A DNA stretch of 9,409 nt from JAYPUG01 sp038117265 (GTDB lineage Bacteria > Pseudomonadota > Alphaproteobacteria > UBA6615): positions 1-9,409 of the forward strand of contig JAYOFO010000089.1 in NCBI GenBank assembly GCA_038117265.1, given 5' to 3'. The notes under the pieces were generated by a model that was not told the origin of the DNA, did no database searches, and saw only the letters and a program-made list of their open reading frames with translations. A program made the position numbers and the translations under genes. Positions within the stretch are counted from its first letter, which is position 1. Each line of letters starts with the position of its first letter. Below, in pieces: positions 1 to 6,541 of the stretch.

Positions 1-1410
1 CGGCCGGTTGATGCCGAGCTGCGAGGGGATGTAGGCGCCCATGCGCACCGCGCCGCGCACCATGTTGGCGTTGTGGCGCTCGCAATCCAGCGGCGTGTAG
101 AGGAATGTCGCATCCACATTGTCGTCGCCCAGGTTGCTGGCGTACTGGCGCCAGTAGTCGAGTACGCGCTGGGTGTAGTCGTCCTTGTTCTTGTCCCAGT
201 TCGCCGCATCGCCGTCGACCACGTAGGGCGCGAAGGGCCACCAGAAGGCCGAGTGGCGGCCGGCCGGGGCGTAGGAGGGGTCGAGCGTGCTGTTGCACGC
301 GCCGTTGCCCATCAGCACGTCGGGGAAGCGCTGTTCCTCGCAGTCGACGAAGCAGCTGCGCACCTGGTCGAGGTCGTCCATGCCGAAGAAGATGTTGAAC
401 GCGTCGTCGATGTCGGGGTCGAAGGCGCGCGCCCGATAGACCGGCGCCTGCTTCAGGGCGAGGTGCAGGGTCACCAGGCTGTGGTTGCCCCAGTGCCAGT
501 TGTCGAGCTTCTCGTTCACCGCGTCGTCGAACAGTTCGCGCCCGGCCATCGCCACCGTGGCGAGCGTGTCGATGGCGCTGGCGACGAACCGGCCGGCGGT
601 AATCTCCGTGCCGTCGTCGAGCACCACGCCGGTGGCCCGCCCGCCCGAGACCGTGATCTCGCGCACCCGCGCGTCGGTGCGCACGCCGCCGCCCGCCGCC
701 GCGACGATGCGCGCGCAGGCCAGCGGATAGGCGATCGAGCCGCCGACCGGCAGGGTGAAGCCGGTGACGTTGGCAAAGATGCCGGGGAACACCATGCCGC
801 TGCCCGGCACGTTCTCGGTCGTGATGACGTGCATGTAGGAGGTGAACAGGGTGCGGATGCGGTCGTCGTCGAAATAGTCGGCCACCACCGAGAACAAATC
901 GTGCCTGGCGTGGCCGAGGAACTCCTTCGCCTTCGGCCCCGACAGCCGGTCCTGCAGCTGGTCGAGCGGCAGCGGCGCGTTGTAGGTTAGCGAGACCAGC
1001 AGCGGGCGCAGCTCGACCACATAGCGGTGATACAGGTCGCGGAAGGTGTCGGCGTCGCGCTTTGAGAAGCGGGCCAGCGAGGCGCAGGTCTTCTCGACGT
1101 CCTGGTGGATGACGACGCACGACCCGTCGCGGAAGGTGCCGGCCTGCTGCACCGTCGGCTCGATATAGGCGAAGCCGTAACGCTGCAGCTCCAGGTCGCG
1201 CATCATCGGCGTGTGGCCGAAGCCCATGAAGAAGTTGGCGTGCAGGTTGAACCGGTGGCCGGGCAGGGTCGGCTCCTCGGTCGCGGTGCCGCCGCCGATC
1301 GCCGGGTTGGCCTCCAGCACCGCCACCTTCTGGCCGGCGCGCGACAGATAGGCCGCGGCGGTCAGCCCGTTGTGGCCGCCGCCGATGATGATGCCGTCGA
1401 AATCCGCCAT
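1..1410 (-). CDS. FAD-dependent oxidoreductase, CrtI/PYROXD2-like (3' end outside window)
   Basis: The frame is open for 470 codons from the ATG at 1410 to the window edge. A Shine-Dalgarno GGAGGG lies about 6 bases upstream and fixes the start. Residues 4-32 form an N-terminal Rossmann dinucleotide-binding motif (IIIGGGHNGLTAAAYLSRAG) ending in an acidic residue (LEA), the usual FAD-binding pattern of the phytoene desaturase/carotenoid isomerase superfamily. The GGGHNGL form is typical of the PYROXD2-like branch, which usually has about 520-530 residues in bacteria, so some 50-60 residues are probably missing. Members are soluble or membrane-associated flavoproteins that desaturate, isomerise or oxidise hydrophobic substrates; the substrate here cannot be told. 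The gene is divergent from the ring-cleavage dioxygenase across a 209-bp spacer, so shared regulation is possible. No carotenoid genes are in view, which argues against a pigment role. Family assignment is confident; the exact reaction is not. Confidence 0.85.
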   Translation of the reverse strand, partial: MADFDGIIIGGGHNGLTAAAYLSRAGQKVAVLEANPAIGGGTATEEPTLPGHRFNLHANFFMGFGHTPMMRDLELQRYGFAYIEPTVQQAGTFRDGSCVVIHQDVEKTCASLARFSKRDADTFRDLYHRYVVELRPLLVSLTYNAPLPLDQLQDRLSGPKAKEFLGHARHDLFSVVADYFDDDRIRTLFTSYMHVITTENVPGSGMVFPGIFANVTGFTLPVGGSIAYPLACARIVAAAGGGVRTDARVREITVSGGRATGVVLDDGTEITAGRFVASAIDTLATVAMAGRELFDDAVNEKLDNWHWGNHSLVTLHLALKQAPVYRARAFDPDIDDAFNIFFGMDDLDQVRSCFVDCEEQRFPDVLMGNGACNSTLDPSYAPAGRHSAFWWPFAPYVVDGDAANWDKNKDDYTQRVLDYWRQYASNLGDDNVDATFLYTPLDCERHNANMVRGAVRMGAYIPSQLGINRP

Positions 1411-1529
1411 AACGTTCCCTCCCCCAAGGTTCCGCCGTTCGGTGCACGCTCCGCCGACCGGTACAGGCGCCAGTATGCCACGGATCGGCGATTGTGGAGC
1501 CAGGCGGGATGTGTCGCCGCGGCGGCCGG

Positions 1530-1543
1530 CTGACCTGGATCAA
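1530..1543 (+). promoter_or_regulatory. Candidate FNR/FixK-type box in the divergent spacer
   Basis: CTGAC-CTGG-ATCAA matches 9 of the 10 defined positions of the FNR/FixK consensus TTGAY-N4-RTCAA; the only mismatch is the first base. It lies about 90 bases upstream of the dioxygenase start and about 120 bases upstream of the divergent FAD gene, in the 209-bp spacer 1411-1619. That spacer otherwise shows only the two ribosome binding sites. The site would suggest oxygen-responsive control of an oxygen-consuming enzyme. A single near-match in one spacer may be chance. Confidence 0.3.
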
Positions 1544-1619
1544 TGCCGTGCCGCGCGCGGGCGTGTCGGATAGCGGTGGCGGATTTCGTTCGCCATGTCG
1601 CGATCCGGGAGGCGCCGCG

Positions 1620-2611
1620 ATGTAAGAACCGATCCTCGACATCGCCCATCTGGGCCATGTCGAGCTGCTCACGCCGAAGCCGGACGAGAGCCTCGCCTAT
1701 TTCACGCGGCTGCTGGGCATGGAATGCGTGCACCGTGCGGGCGGGTCGGCCGATCTGCGCGGCTTCGGCGACTATGCGACCACGACCCTGAAGCTGACCG
1801 AGGATCCGGCCCCGGCGTCGGCCACATCGCGTGGCGGGCCGCCAGCGAAGCCGCACTCGAGCGCCGGGTGCGCGCGATCGAGGCGACCGGGCTGGGCGTG
1901 GGCTGGACCAATGGCGACTTCGACCACGGCCGGTCGTTCCGGTTCCGCGACCCCGACGGCCAAGATCTGGAGATCTATTACGAGGAGGCGTGCTACGTCG
2001 CGCCCGAGGGCCTGCGCTCGGCCCTGAAGAACCTGCCGATGCGGTATCCCGCCCACGGGATCGGGGTGCGCAAGACCGACCATCTGGCCGTGCTGTGCGA
2101 AGACGTCGCGCGCAACCGCCGCTTCGCCCAGAACGTGCTCGGCCTGAAGCTGCGCGAACAGGTGGTCTATGAGAACGGCACCCGCGAGATCGGCGCGTGG
2201 ATGAGCGCGTGCAACACCCACCACGAGATGGCCTGGGTGGTCGACACGACGGGTTCGCACTGGAGGCTGCACCATGTCTCGTTCTGGGTCGACGACCGCG
2301 ACGACGTGCTGCGCGCCGCCGACATCTTTTCCGAGAACGGCATCTTAATCGAGGCCGGCCCGTCGAAGCACAACAACTCGCAGGCCTTCTACCTGTACTC
2401 GTACGAACCGGGCGGCAACCGGGTGGAGATCTACACCAGCGGCTTCTTCGTCACCGCACCCGACTTCGAGCCCGTCGTATGGGACGAGTCTTCGCGCGGC
2501 ACGGGCGTGTACTGGGGCGGCGCGCTGCCGGCGAGCTTCCTGGAATACGCCACGCCGCCGGTGGACGCGGCGGCATCGGCGGCGGACATCCCGGCCTTCG
2601 ATCTGCACTGA
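1620..2611 (+). pseudogene. Extradiol ring-cleavage dioxygenase (catechol 2,3-dioxygenase type), stop at codon 2 plus frameshift
   Basis: A strong GGGAGG (1607-1612) sits 7 bases before ATG 1620, but the second codon is TAA (1623-1625). The frame then encodes a family-typical N-terminus (EPILDIAHLGHVELLTPK) up to about 1809. The frame shifts by one base at the CCCC run 1810-1813, and coding continues to TGA 2609-2611. Adding one C gives TEDPAPGVGHIAWR, a seamless join, and a 330-residue protein. This has two vicinal-oxygen-chelate domains (about 8-130 and 150-280). The Fe(II) ligands are His155, His218/219 and Glu270. The catalytic His202, His251 and Tyr260 align with XylE His199, His246 and Tyr255. 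The enzyme family opens catechol-type rings next to the hydroxyl pair using O2. No catalytic residue is lost, so the lesions are either very recent or sequence errors. The best resemblance is to PheB-like catechol 2,3-dioxygenases. The substrate is unknown. Confidence 0.85.
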
Positions 2612-2635
2612 GGCGGGAGGGGCGGGGGACGCCTC

Positions 2636-4333
2636 CTACCGGTCCAGCACCGCGTTGACCAGCGCCGGGCGGCCCGCCGCCACGGCGGCGAAGGCGTCGG
2701 CCAGCACCTTGGGCAGCTCGGCCGGGTCCTCGACGGTCGCGCCGAACGCGCCGAACGGCTCGGCCAGCTTGGCATAGTCGAACTCGTTGATCTGGTAGCC
2801 GAGCCAGAGGTCGTTCCGCGCGGCCACGCCGTCGGGGTAGTAGCCCTTCTGGTCCTTCTTCATGGCGTTGTAGCCGCGGTTGTTGAGGATCACCGTCAGG
2901 GTGGCGATGCCGTTCTCGGCCGCGAAGGCCAGTGCCTGGACCGCCGGGTTGTAGAGGAAGGTGCCGTCGCCCATGGTCGCGACCACGGTGCGGTCGGGCG
3001 CGGCCAACTTGGCGCCCAGCGCCACGCCCATCGCCTGGCCGAGCCCGCCATGCACCCGGAAGTAGCTCTGCGCGCGTCCGGAGCGCAGGTGGCGCAGGAC
3101 CGCCGGCCGGGTGGTGATCGTCTCGTCGACGAGGATCATGTTGTCGGGGGCGGCGGTGCGCAGCGCCGATGCGAGCAGCGGCGCGGAGATGGTGGCGCGC
3201 CCGGCCGCCTCGGCCTCGATAGCGCGGGTCTCGGCGTTGCGGGCCGCGCTCTCGGCCGCCCAGCGTTCCTTGTGCGCCGCGACCTTGCCCGCGTCGACGC
3301 CGGCGGCCTTCACCGCCGCGTCGAGCAGCACCATGTTGGCGGCCATGTCGCCCTCGAGGAAGCGCTCGGCCTCGTTGGGCTGATAGACCTGGTGGTCCTT
3401 GAAGGGCAGATCGTCGATGGCGACGATCCGTGCCCGCTTGGGCGTGTTGGCCAGCGGGTACCAGGGCTGGCGCGCGCCGATGGTGAGGATCAGGTCGGCC
3501 TCGTCGATGACGGCGGGCCGGCCCTGGCCGAGATAGAGCGGGTGGTCGACCGGGAAGTTGGCGTTGAAGGCGAACAGCCCCTCGACCACCGGCATGCCCA
3601 GGGTCTCGGCCAGCGCCACCAGCGCGGCGTGGCCGGCCGGGTCACGCCCGGCCTCCTCGGTGATCACCGCCGGGCATTCCGCGGCGACCAGTATCTCGGC
3701 GACCCGGGCGATGTCGTCGGGCGTGGCGGTCAGGGTCGGGGCGGGCGGGGCCGTGCGCAGGCTCTCGGGCGGCGTCCAGGGGCGGCGCATCACCTCGATC
3801 GGCACCGTGATGTAGACCGGCGCGCGCGGGTTGCGCTGGGCGAGCTCGCCGGCGCTGACGATCTGGTTGTAGAGGGTGGATGTGCTGCCGGCCTGGCTCG
3901 ACCATTTGGTCAGCGGTTCGAGCAGCCGCTGCGGCCCGCCGACCTGGTTGAGCAGCGCCTGCCACTGGAAGCCGGGGTTCACGTCGGGGTCGTCGCCGAA
4001 GCTGGTCGACTCGCCCGACAGCACGATCATCGGGATGGCGCCGCGCAGCGCGCCCTCGACGCCCAGCGCGCCCTGCAGCAGGCCGACGCCGGCGTGCAGC
4101 ATGACGGCCTGCACCCGCCCGGTGACCTGGGTGTAGCCGATGGCCATGTCGACGGCGAGGGTCTCGTGGGCGCAGCTCAGATAGGTCGGCCCCGGCTCGT
4201 TGGCGACCTGCTGGTGGGCCAGCGCCTCCCAGACCGAGCCCCACTCCGAACCCGGCGAGGACATGACGTAGTCGATGCCGAGGCTGCGGAAGGCCTGGAG
4301 GACGGCATCGCCGCCGTCGGGTGCGTTCTTCAT
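2636..4333 (-). CDS. Thiamine-diphosphate-dependent enzyme, acetolactate synthase/benzoylformate decarboxylase superfamily
   Basis: The product is 565 residues, the normal length for this superfamily. ATG 4333 is chosen because GGAGGG lies 9 bases upstream and the protein begins with the expected N-terminal domain; the frame is open further upstream, but only as a shadow of the repressor gene. Order: PYR domain (about 5-170) with the conserved cofactor-activating Glu56 in AHETLAVDMAIGY; central domain (about 190-330); C-terminal PP domain with the ThDP/Mg motif GDG 455-457 to NN 484-485. Such enzymes decarboxylate a 2-keto acid and release an aldehyde or transfer the bound acyl group. I see nothing that fixes the substrate. 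The name acetolactate synthase would be unsafe, since no ilvN-like small subunit follows. The gene converges on the dioxygenase with 24 bp between stop codons and lies 170 bp downstream of the S24 repressor on the same strand. A role in side-chain or keto-acid metabolism after ring cleavage is an inference from the neighbourhood. Confidence 0.85.
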   Translation of the reverse strand: MKNAPDGGDAVLQAFRSLGIDYVMSSPGSEWGSVWEALAHQQVANEPGPTYLSCAHETLAVDMAIGYTQVTGRVQAVMLHAGVGLLQGALGVEGALRGAIPMIVLSGESTSFGDDPDVNPGFQWQALLNQVGGPQRLLEPLTKWSSQAGSTSTLYNQIVSAGELAQRNPRAPVYITVPIEVMRRPWTPPESLRTAPPAPTLTATPDDIARVAEILVAAECPAVITEEAGRDPAGHAALVALAETLGMPVVEGLFAFNANFPVDHPLYLGQGRPAVIDEADLILTIGARQPWYPLANTPKRARIVAIDDLPFKDHQVYQPNEAERFLEGDMAANMVLLDAAVKAAGVDAGKVAAHKERWAAESAARNAETRAIEAEAAGRATISAPLLASALRTAAPDNMILVDETITTRPAVLRHLRSGRAQSYFRVHGGLGQAMGVALGAKLAAPDRTVVATMGDGTFLYNPAVQALAFAAENGIATLTVILNNRGYNAMKKDQKGYYPDGVAARNDLWLGYQINEFDYAKLAEPFGAFGATVEDPAELPKVLADAFAAVAAGRPALVNAVLDR

Positions 4334-4503
4334 CGTGGGCGTCCCTCCGTGTCCGCGTCTGCCCGGGCGGGCGGCGCGTTTGCGGCGGATATCGTGCGGC
4401 AAGGCGTGGGGCGGTGCAACTGCGGCGCGCGCGCCCCTTGGCCGGAGATGCGGGCCGTGATCGGGCCTTGGCGAAGGCGGGTGCGGCCGACCGGCGCCGG
4501 CGT

Positions 4504-5202
4504 TCAGCCGCGCCCGGCCCAGATGATCAGGTGCAGGCTCGCCACCGCGTCGGCGGGGAACACCAGCTCGCCGGCCGGGTTGAACTGGCGCAGCACCACC
4601 TCGGCGGCGGTGCGCCGGACGAACTGCTTGACCAGCGCGCGCGGCGGCTCGCCCTCGGCGTCGGGGCGGAGCTGGACGACGACGAAGGTGTCGTCGCCCT
4701 GGGTGACCGCGCGGCCCGGGTGGACGTGCAGGGTCTCGCCCGGGAAGTAGCGCGGCACCATCGAGGTGTCGGCGACGTAGACGGCGTAGGCGCCGGTCAC
4801 ACCCTGGAGCGAGGGCGGGCGCTCGATGAAGTCGTGGATCTCGCCGTTCATCAGGAATATGCCGTCGGACCCGGCGACGGCGGTGCCCATCACCGGCAGG
4901 TTGCGCGCGCCCGCAGCCTGGCTCGTCTGTGCCCTGGCCTGGGCCGTGCGGCCCGGCGCCGGGTGCGGCATGCGCGCGAGCAGCGCCGGCGGGTCGGCCT
5001 CGAGATAGGCTGCCACGACCGGCAGTTCGGCGGCGCGGAGCTGGCGTGCGCCGGTCAGCAGGCGGCTGACCGCAGAGGGATCGACGCCGAGCGCGGCGGC
5101 GAGGCCACGCTGGGTCTTGCCCGGGCGGGCCAGCCCGTCGCGGATCCATGCGACCTCCGGGGCGACCTCGGGGGCGCTGTCGGGATGTCCGGTTTCGATC
5201 AT
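4504..5202 (-). CDS. CI-like repressor: helix-turn-helix plus S24 peptidase domain
   Basis: The product is 232 residues. An XRE-like helix-turn-helix lies at about residues 28-68 (TQRGLAAALGVDPSAVSRLL). A variable linker follows (about 75-102), then an S24/LexA-CI peptidase domain (about 103-225). The catalytic dyad is present: Ser147 in DTSMVPRY and Lys192 in ALVKQFVRR. Ala110-Gly111 could be the self-cleavage bond. In phage CI and LexA, DNA damage triggers cleavage through RecA; many bacterial S24 regulators do not cleave. The start at ATG 5202 has only a weak GGGA ribosome site, but it gives a complete domain and sits just below a good promoter. The gene is divergent from two small phage-like genes, the usual layout of a phage repressor and its early operon. 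It likely represses itself and the rightward genes. It may also be co-transcribed with the ThDP enzyme. Stop is TGA. Confidence 0.85.
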   Translation of the reverse strand: MIETGHPDSAPEVAPEVAWIRDGLARPGKTQRGLAAALGVDPSAVSRLLTGARQLRAAELPVVAAYLEADPPALLARMPHPAPGRTAQARAQTSQAAGARNLPVMGTAVAGSDGIFLMNGEIHDFIERPPSLQGVTGAYAVYVADTSMVPRYFPGETLHVHPGRAVTQGDDTFVVVQLRPDAEGEPPRALVKQFVRRTAAEVVLRQFNPAGELVFPADAVASLHLIIWAGRG

Positions 5203-5226
5203 CGTTGAATCCCAGTGGGTTGCGAA

Positions 5227-5254
5227 ATTATCACGTTTTAAGTTGCATTTGCAA
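5227..5254 (-). promoter_or_regulatory. Candidate sigma-70-type promoter of the S24 repressor gene
   Basis: On the minus strand TTGCAA (5254-5249) and GATAAT (5232-5227) are separated by 16 bp, a good -35/-10 pair in an otherwise GC-rich genome. Transcription would start about 15-20 bases before the repressor ATG at 5202. The -35 element is part of the palindrome at 5243-5254, so a bound repressor would block it. Confidence 0.5.
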
Positions 5255-5267
5255 TGTGAAATTCACA
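5243..5267. promoter_or_regulatory. Two abutting palindromes, candidate operators for the divergent repressor/cro-like region
   Basis: TTGCA-TT-TGCAA (5243-5254) is a perfect 5-bp inverted repeat. It is followed without a gap by TGTGAA-A-TTCACA (5255-5267), a perfect 6-bp inverted repeat. Both lie in the AT-rich spacer between the S24 repressor and the rightward small genes, and the first overlaps the candidate repressor -35 box. Paired dyads overlapping a divergent promoter are the normal operator arrangement for CI-like proteins. Which protein binds which palindrome is not known. Confidence 0.5.
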
Positions 5268-5353
5268 ATATCTGGCCGAATGCGACGCCCCGGACGAAAA
5301 AGGGCTATGCAAAGTGTTCATGATTTGTTCTCATGCTACAGATGGAGGGAGGC

Positions 5354-5686
5354 GTGACGACAGAATTCCGGGAACGCAGCGATCTCGACTGGCCACCGCG
5401 CGACGGGGCCGAGATGGTCGCATGGCAGCAGCGGGTGGGGACCGACCTAGAGATCGCCCGCGCGCTGGGGTTGAGCCGGGCCAGCATCTATGGCCAGCGG
5501 ATGAAGTTCGGCGTGGCGGCGCTGCCGCGCAAGCCGCGCGCGCGGGTGCGCGAGAAGGCGCCCGGCAGCCGCATGACGCGGTGGCAGATCGCGCGCCTGT
5601 ATGCGGGCCGGCGCTACGAGGACCGGCGGGGGGGCCTCGTGGGCAGGCCGGTGCGCCAGCCGATCATCCTGATCGCGGCGGAGTAG
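5354..5686 (+). CDS. Small helix-turn-helix protein, phage-cassette type
   Basis: The product is 110 residues if it starts at GTG 5354, which has GGAGG (5344-5348) 5 bases upstream. In-frame ATGs at 5333 and 5342 are possible but lack a ribosome site at proper spacing. I do not recognise a named family. Residues about 28-52 (TDLEIARALGLSRASIYGQR) read as a helix-turn-helix of the resolvase/transposase-like kind. The C-terminal half is very basic (about 58-75) and ends in a short hydrophobic stretch (IILIAA). It stands divergent to the S24 repressor, where phage genomes place Cro or an early activator, and it is followed after 5 bases by the next small gene, so the two are probably one transcript. 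A DNA-binding regulatory role is inferred from the motif and position. Confidence 0.6.
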   Translation: MTTEFRERSDLDWPPRDGAEMVAWQQRVGTDLEIARALGLSRASIYGQRMKFGVAALPRKPRARVREKAPGSRMTRWQIARLYAGRRYEDRRGGLVGRPVRQPIILIAAE

Positions 5687-5691
5687 CCCCG

Positions 5692-5913
5692 ATGGCACGG
5701 CCGGGACGCAAGCGCGATCCCGAGGCGCGGCGGCGGAAACGCACCCGCGTCAAGCGGCGCCCGCTGGATCGCGGGACGCCGGAATTCGTCGCCCGGCGCG
5801 AGCTGCTGGTCGGCGCCGACGGGGCGCGCGACCCGCGCGCCGGCGACCCGCTGGGCGTGCTGCGGCTGGCGGGCCACATCAGCCAGGAACAGATGGACGC
5901 CGGCTGGATCTAA
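5692..5913 (+). CDS. Small basic phage-type protein of unknown function, apparently truncated by TAA
   Basis: The product is 73 residues from ATG 5692, with GGAG 8 bases upstream, starting 5 bases after the stop of the helix-turn-helix gene. The N-terminus is strongly basic (GRKRDPEARRRKRTRVKRRP). It is followed by the pattern RGTPEF-ARRELLVGADG and PLGVLRLAGHISQEQMDAGW. From memory, this resembles small hypothetical proteins found in alphaproteobacterial phage-like regions; I cannot name a function. The frame stops at TAA 5911-5913 right after the sequence DAGWI, but protein-like sequence continues in the same frame beyond it. That suggests a nonsense change, for example of a TAC tyrosine codon. 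The gene is probably co-transcribed with the gene before it. Confidence 0.5.
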   Translation: MARPGRKRDPEARRRKRTRVKRRPLDRGTPEFVARRELLVGADGARDPRAGDPLGVLRLAGHISQEQMDAGWI

Positions 5914-6072
5914 ACCGTCATGCGCTGGCGCGCCTTCGGCAAGCCGACCCCCTATACCCATATCTATACTCGCTACGCCGCGGGCCTGACCGGGCTGGGG
6001 GGGGCGGCGATGAGGCGGGCGAGGACGCGGAAGGGCGCCGGAACGCCCTTCCCTGAGGCGGGGCGCTGCTAG
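5914..6072 (+). pseudogene. In-frame continuation of the truncated small protein
   Basis: After TAA 5911-5913 the same frame reads VMRWRAFGKPTPYTHIYTRY and then a Gly/Ala/Arg-rich tail to TAG 6070-6072. The first 25 or so codons look like real protein (mixed residues, five tyrosine or histidine codons, no GC-drift composition). The tail after about 5995 is low in complexity and contains a hairpin, so its coding status is doubtful. Read through, the protein would be 126 residues. The final TAG overlaps the stop of the convergent GlcG-like gene. Confidence 0.4.
6029..6052. terminator. Perfect 9-bp hairpin between convergent genes
   Basis: GGAAGGGCG (6029-6037) and CGCCCTTCC (6044-6052) are perfect complements around a 6-base loop CCGGAA. 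It lies 17 bases beyond the GlcG-like stop on the minus strand, a fitting place for a transcription end. No T-run follows on either strand, so it may need Rho or act only as an mRNA 3' stabiliser. On the plus strand it falls inside the doubtful tail of the truncated gene. Confidence 0.5.
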
Positions 6073-6500
6073 AACGTCTGGGCGCCCTCGAGCGCGGCCA
6101 GCCCGGCATTGGCGCAGATGCGGTCCTGCTCGCCCGTGCCCGAGCCGATGCCCACGCCGCCGACGCACACCCCGTCGACGATGATCGGCAGGCCGCCGGG
6201 CAGGTTGATGCGCTTGCCCTGGGTGGCGATCGCAAGCTTCACGTCGACGCCCTCGGGCAGCTCGCCGGTCGGCCCGCGATAGATCGCCGCGGTCGCCGCC
6301 TTGGCGATGGCGGTGTCGTTCGAGTAGGCGAACGCGCCGTCCATGCGCATGAAGACGATCAGGTGGCCGCCATCGTCGCACACGGCGATGCACTGGGGCT
6401 GGCCGATCTCGGCGGCCTTGGCGGCCGCGCCGCGCACGATGGCGCGCGCACCGGCCTCGGTGAGCCTGGCGTGGGGTTTGACGAGGTCGTTCATGGACAT
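6069..6500 (-). CDS. GlcG/HbpS-like protein (haem-degrading domain family)
   Basis: The product is 143 residues and one domain long, the usual size of the family. Family features are visible: DDGGHLIVFMRMDGAFAYS (about 42-60), a KAATAAIYRGPT helix after it, LPGGLPIIVDGVCVGGVGIG (about 100-119), and a C-terminal EQDRICANAGLAAL helix. The family binds haem or other small ligands in HbpS. It is often encoded next to glycolate, diol or aromatic catabolic genes, but its reaction is generally unproven. Two starts are possible: ATG 6500 with AGGAG only 4 bases upstream, or ATG 6494 at 10 bases; the first is chosen and they differ by two residues. No signal peptide is present, so it is cytoplasmic. 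It follows the Sel1 gene by 41 bp on the same strand and is probably the last gene of that string. Its TAG overlaps the TAG of the opposite gene in a CTAG. Confidence 0.8.
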   Translation of the reverse strand: MSMNDLVKPHARLTEAGARAIVRGAAAKAAEIGQPQCIAVCDDGGHLIVFMRMDGAFAYSNDTAIAKAATAAIYRGPTGELPEGVDVKLAIATQGKRINLPGGLPIIVDGVCVGGVGIGSGTGEQDRICANAGLAALEGAQTF

Positions 6501-6541
6501 GGGTCTCCTGTGCGTATCGCGTGGTCGGGCGCCGGGGCGGC

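Noticed and set aside
73..990. 305-codon plus-strand frame at the left edge
   Set aside because: It is antisense to the flavoprotein, whose Rossmann motif and ribosome site are clear. The plus-strand product has no recognisable motif.
1595..1822. ATG 1595 as an alternative start of the dioxygenase
   Set aside because: Its first 74 or so codons are Arg/Pro/Gly shadow. The proper N-terminus is visible in the other frame from 1620.
2616..2636. GGAGG/CCTCC hairpin between the convergent dioxygenase and ThDP genes
   Set aside because: Only 5 bp with an 11-base loop and no T-run, overlapping a stop codon; too weak to call a terminator.
4465..4478. GCCTT-GGCG-AAGGC hairpin after the repressor gene
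   Set aside because: A 5-bp stem without a T-run is common by chance at this GC content.
4491..4500. Palindrome CCGGCGCCGG just past the repressor stop
   Set aside because: Pure G/C palindromes of this length are expected often here, and without a loop it cannot form a hairpin terminator.
3050..4750. 566-codon plus-strand open frame opposite the ThDP enzyme
   Set aside because: Composition (Arg, Gly, Asp, Val, His) is that of a shadow frame, while the opposite strand shows clear catalytic motifs.
4334..5149. Upstream open extension of the ThDP enzyme, giving an 837-codon frame
   Set aside because: The extra 272 codons are Arg/Pro/Ala-rich shadow of the S24 repressor read in another frame. 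The enzyme starts at 4333 with its own ribosome site.
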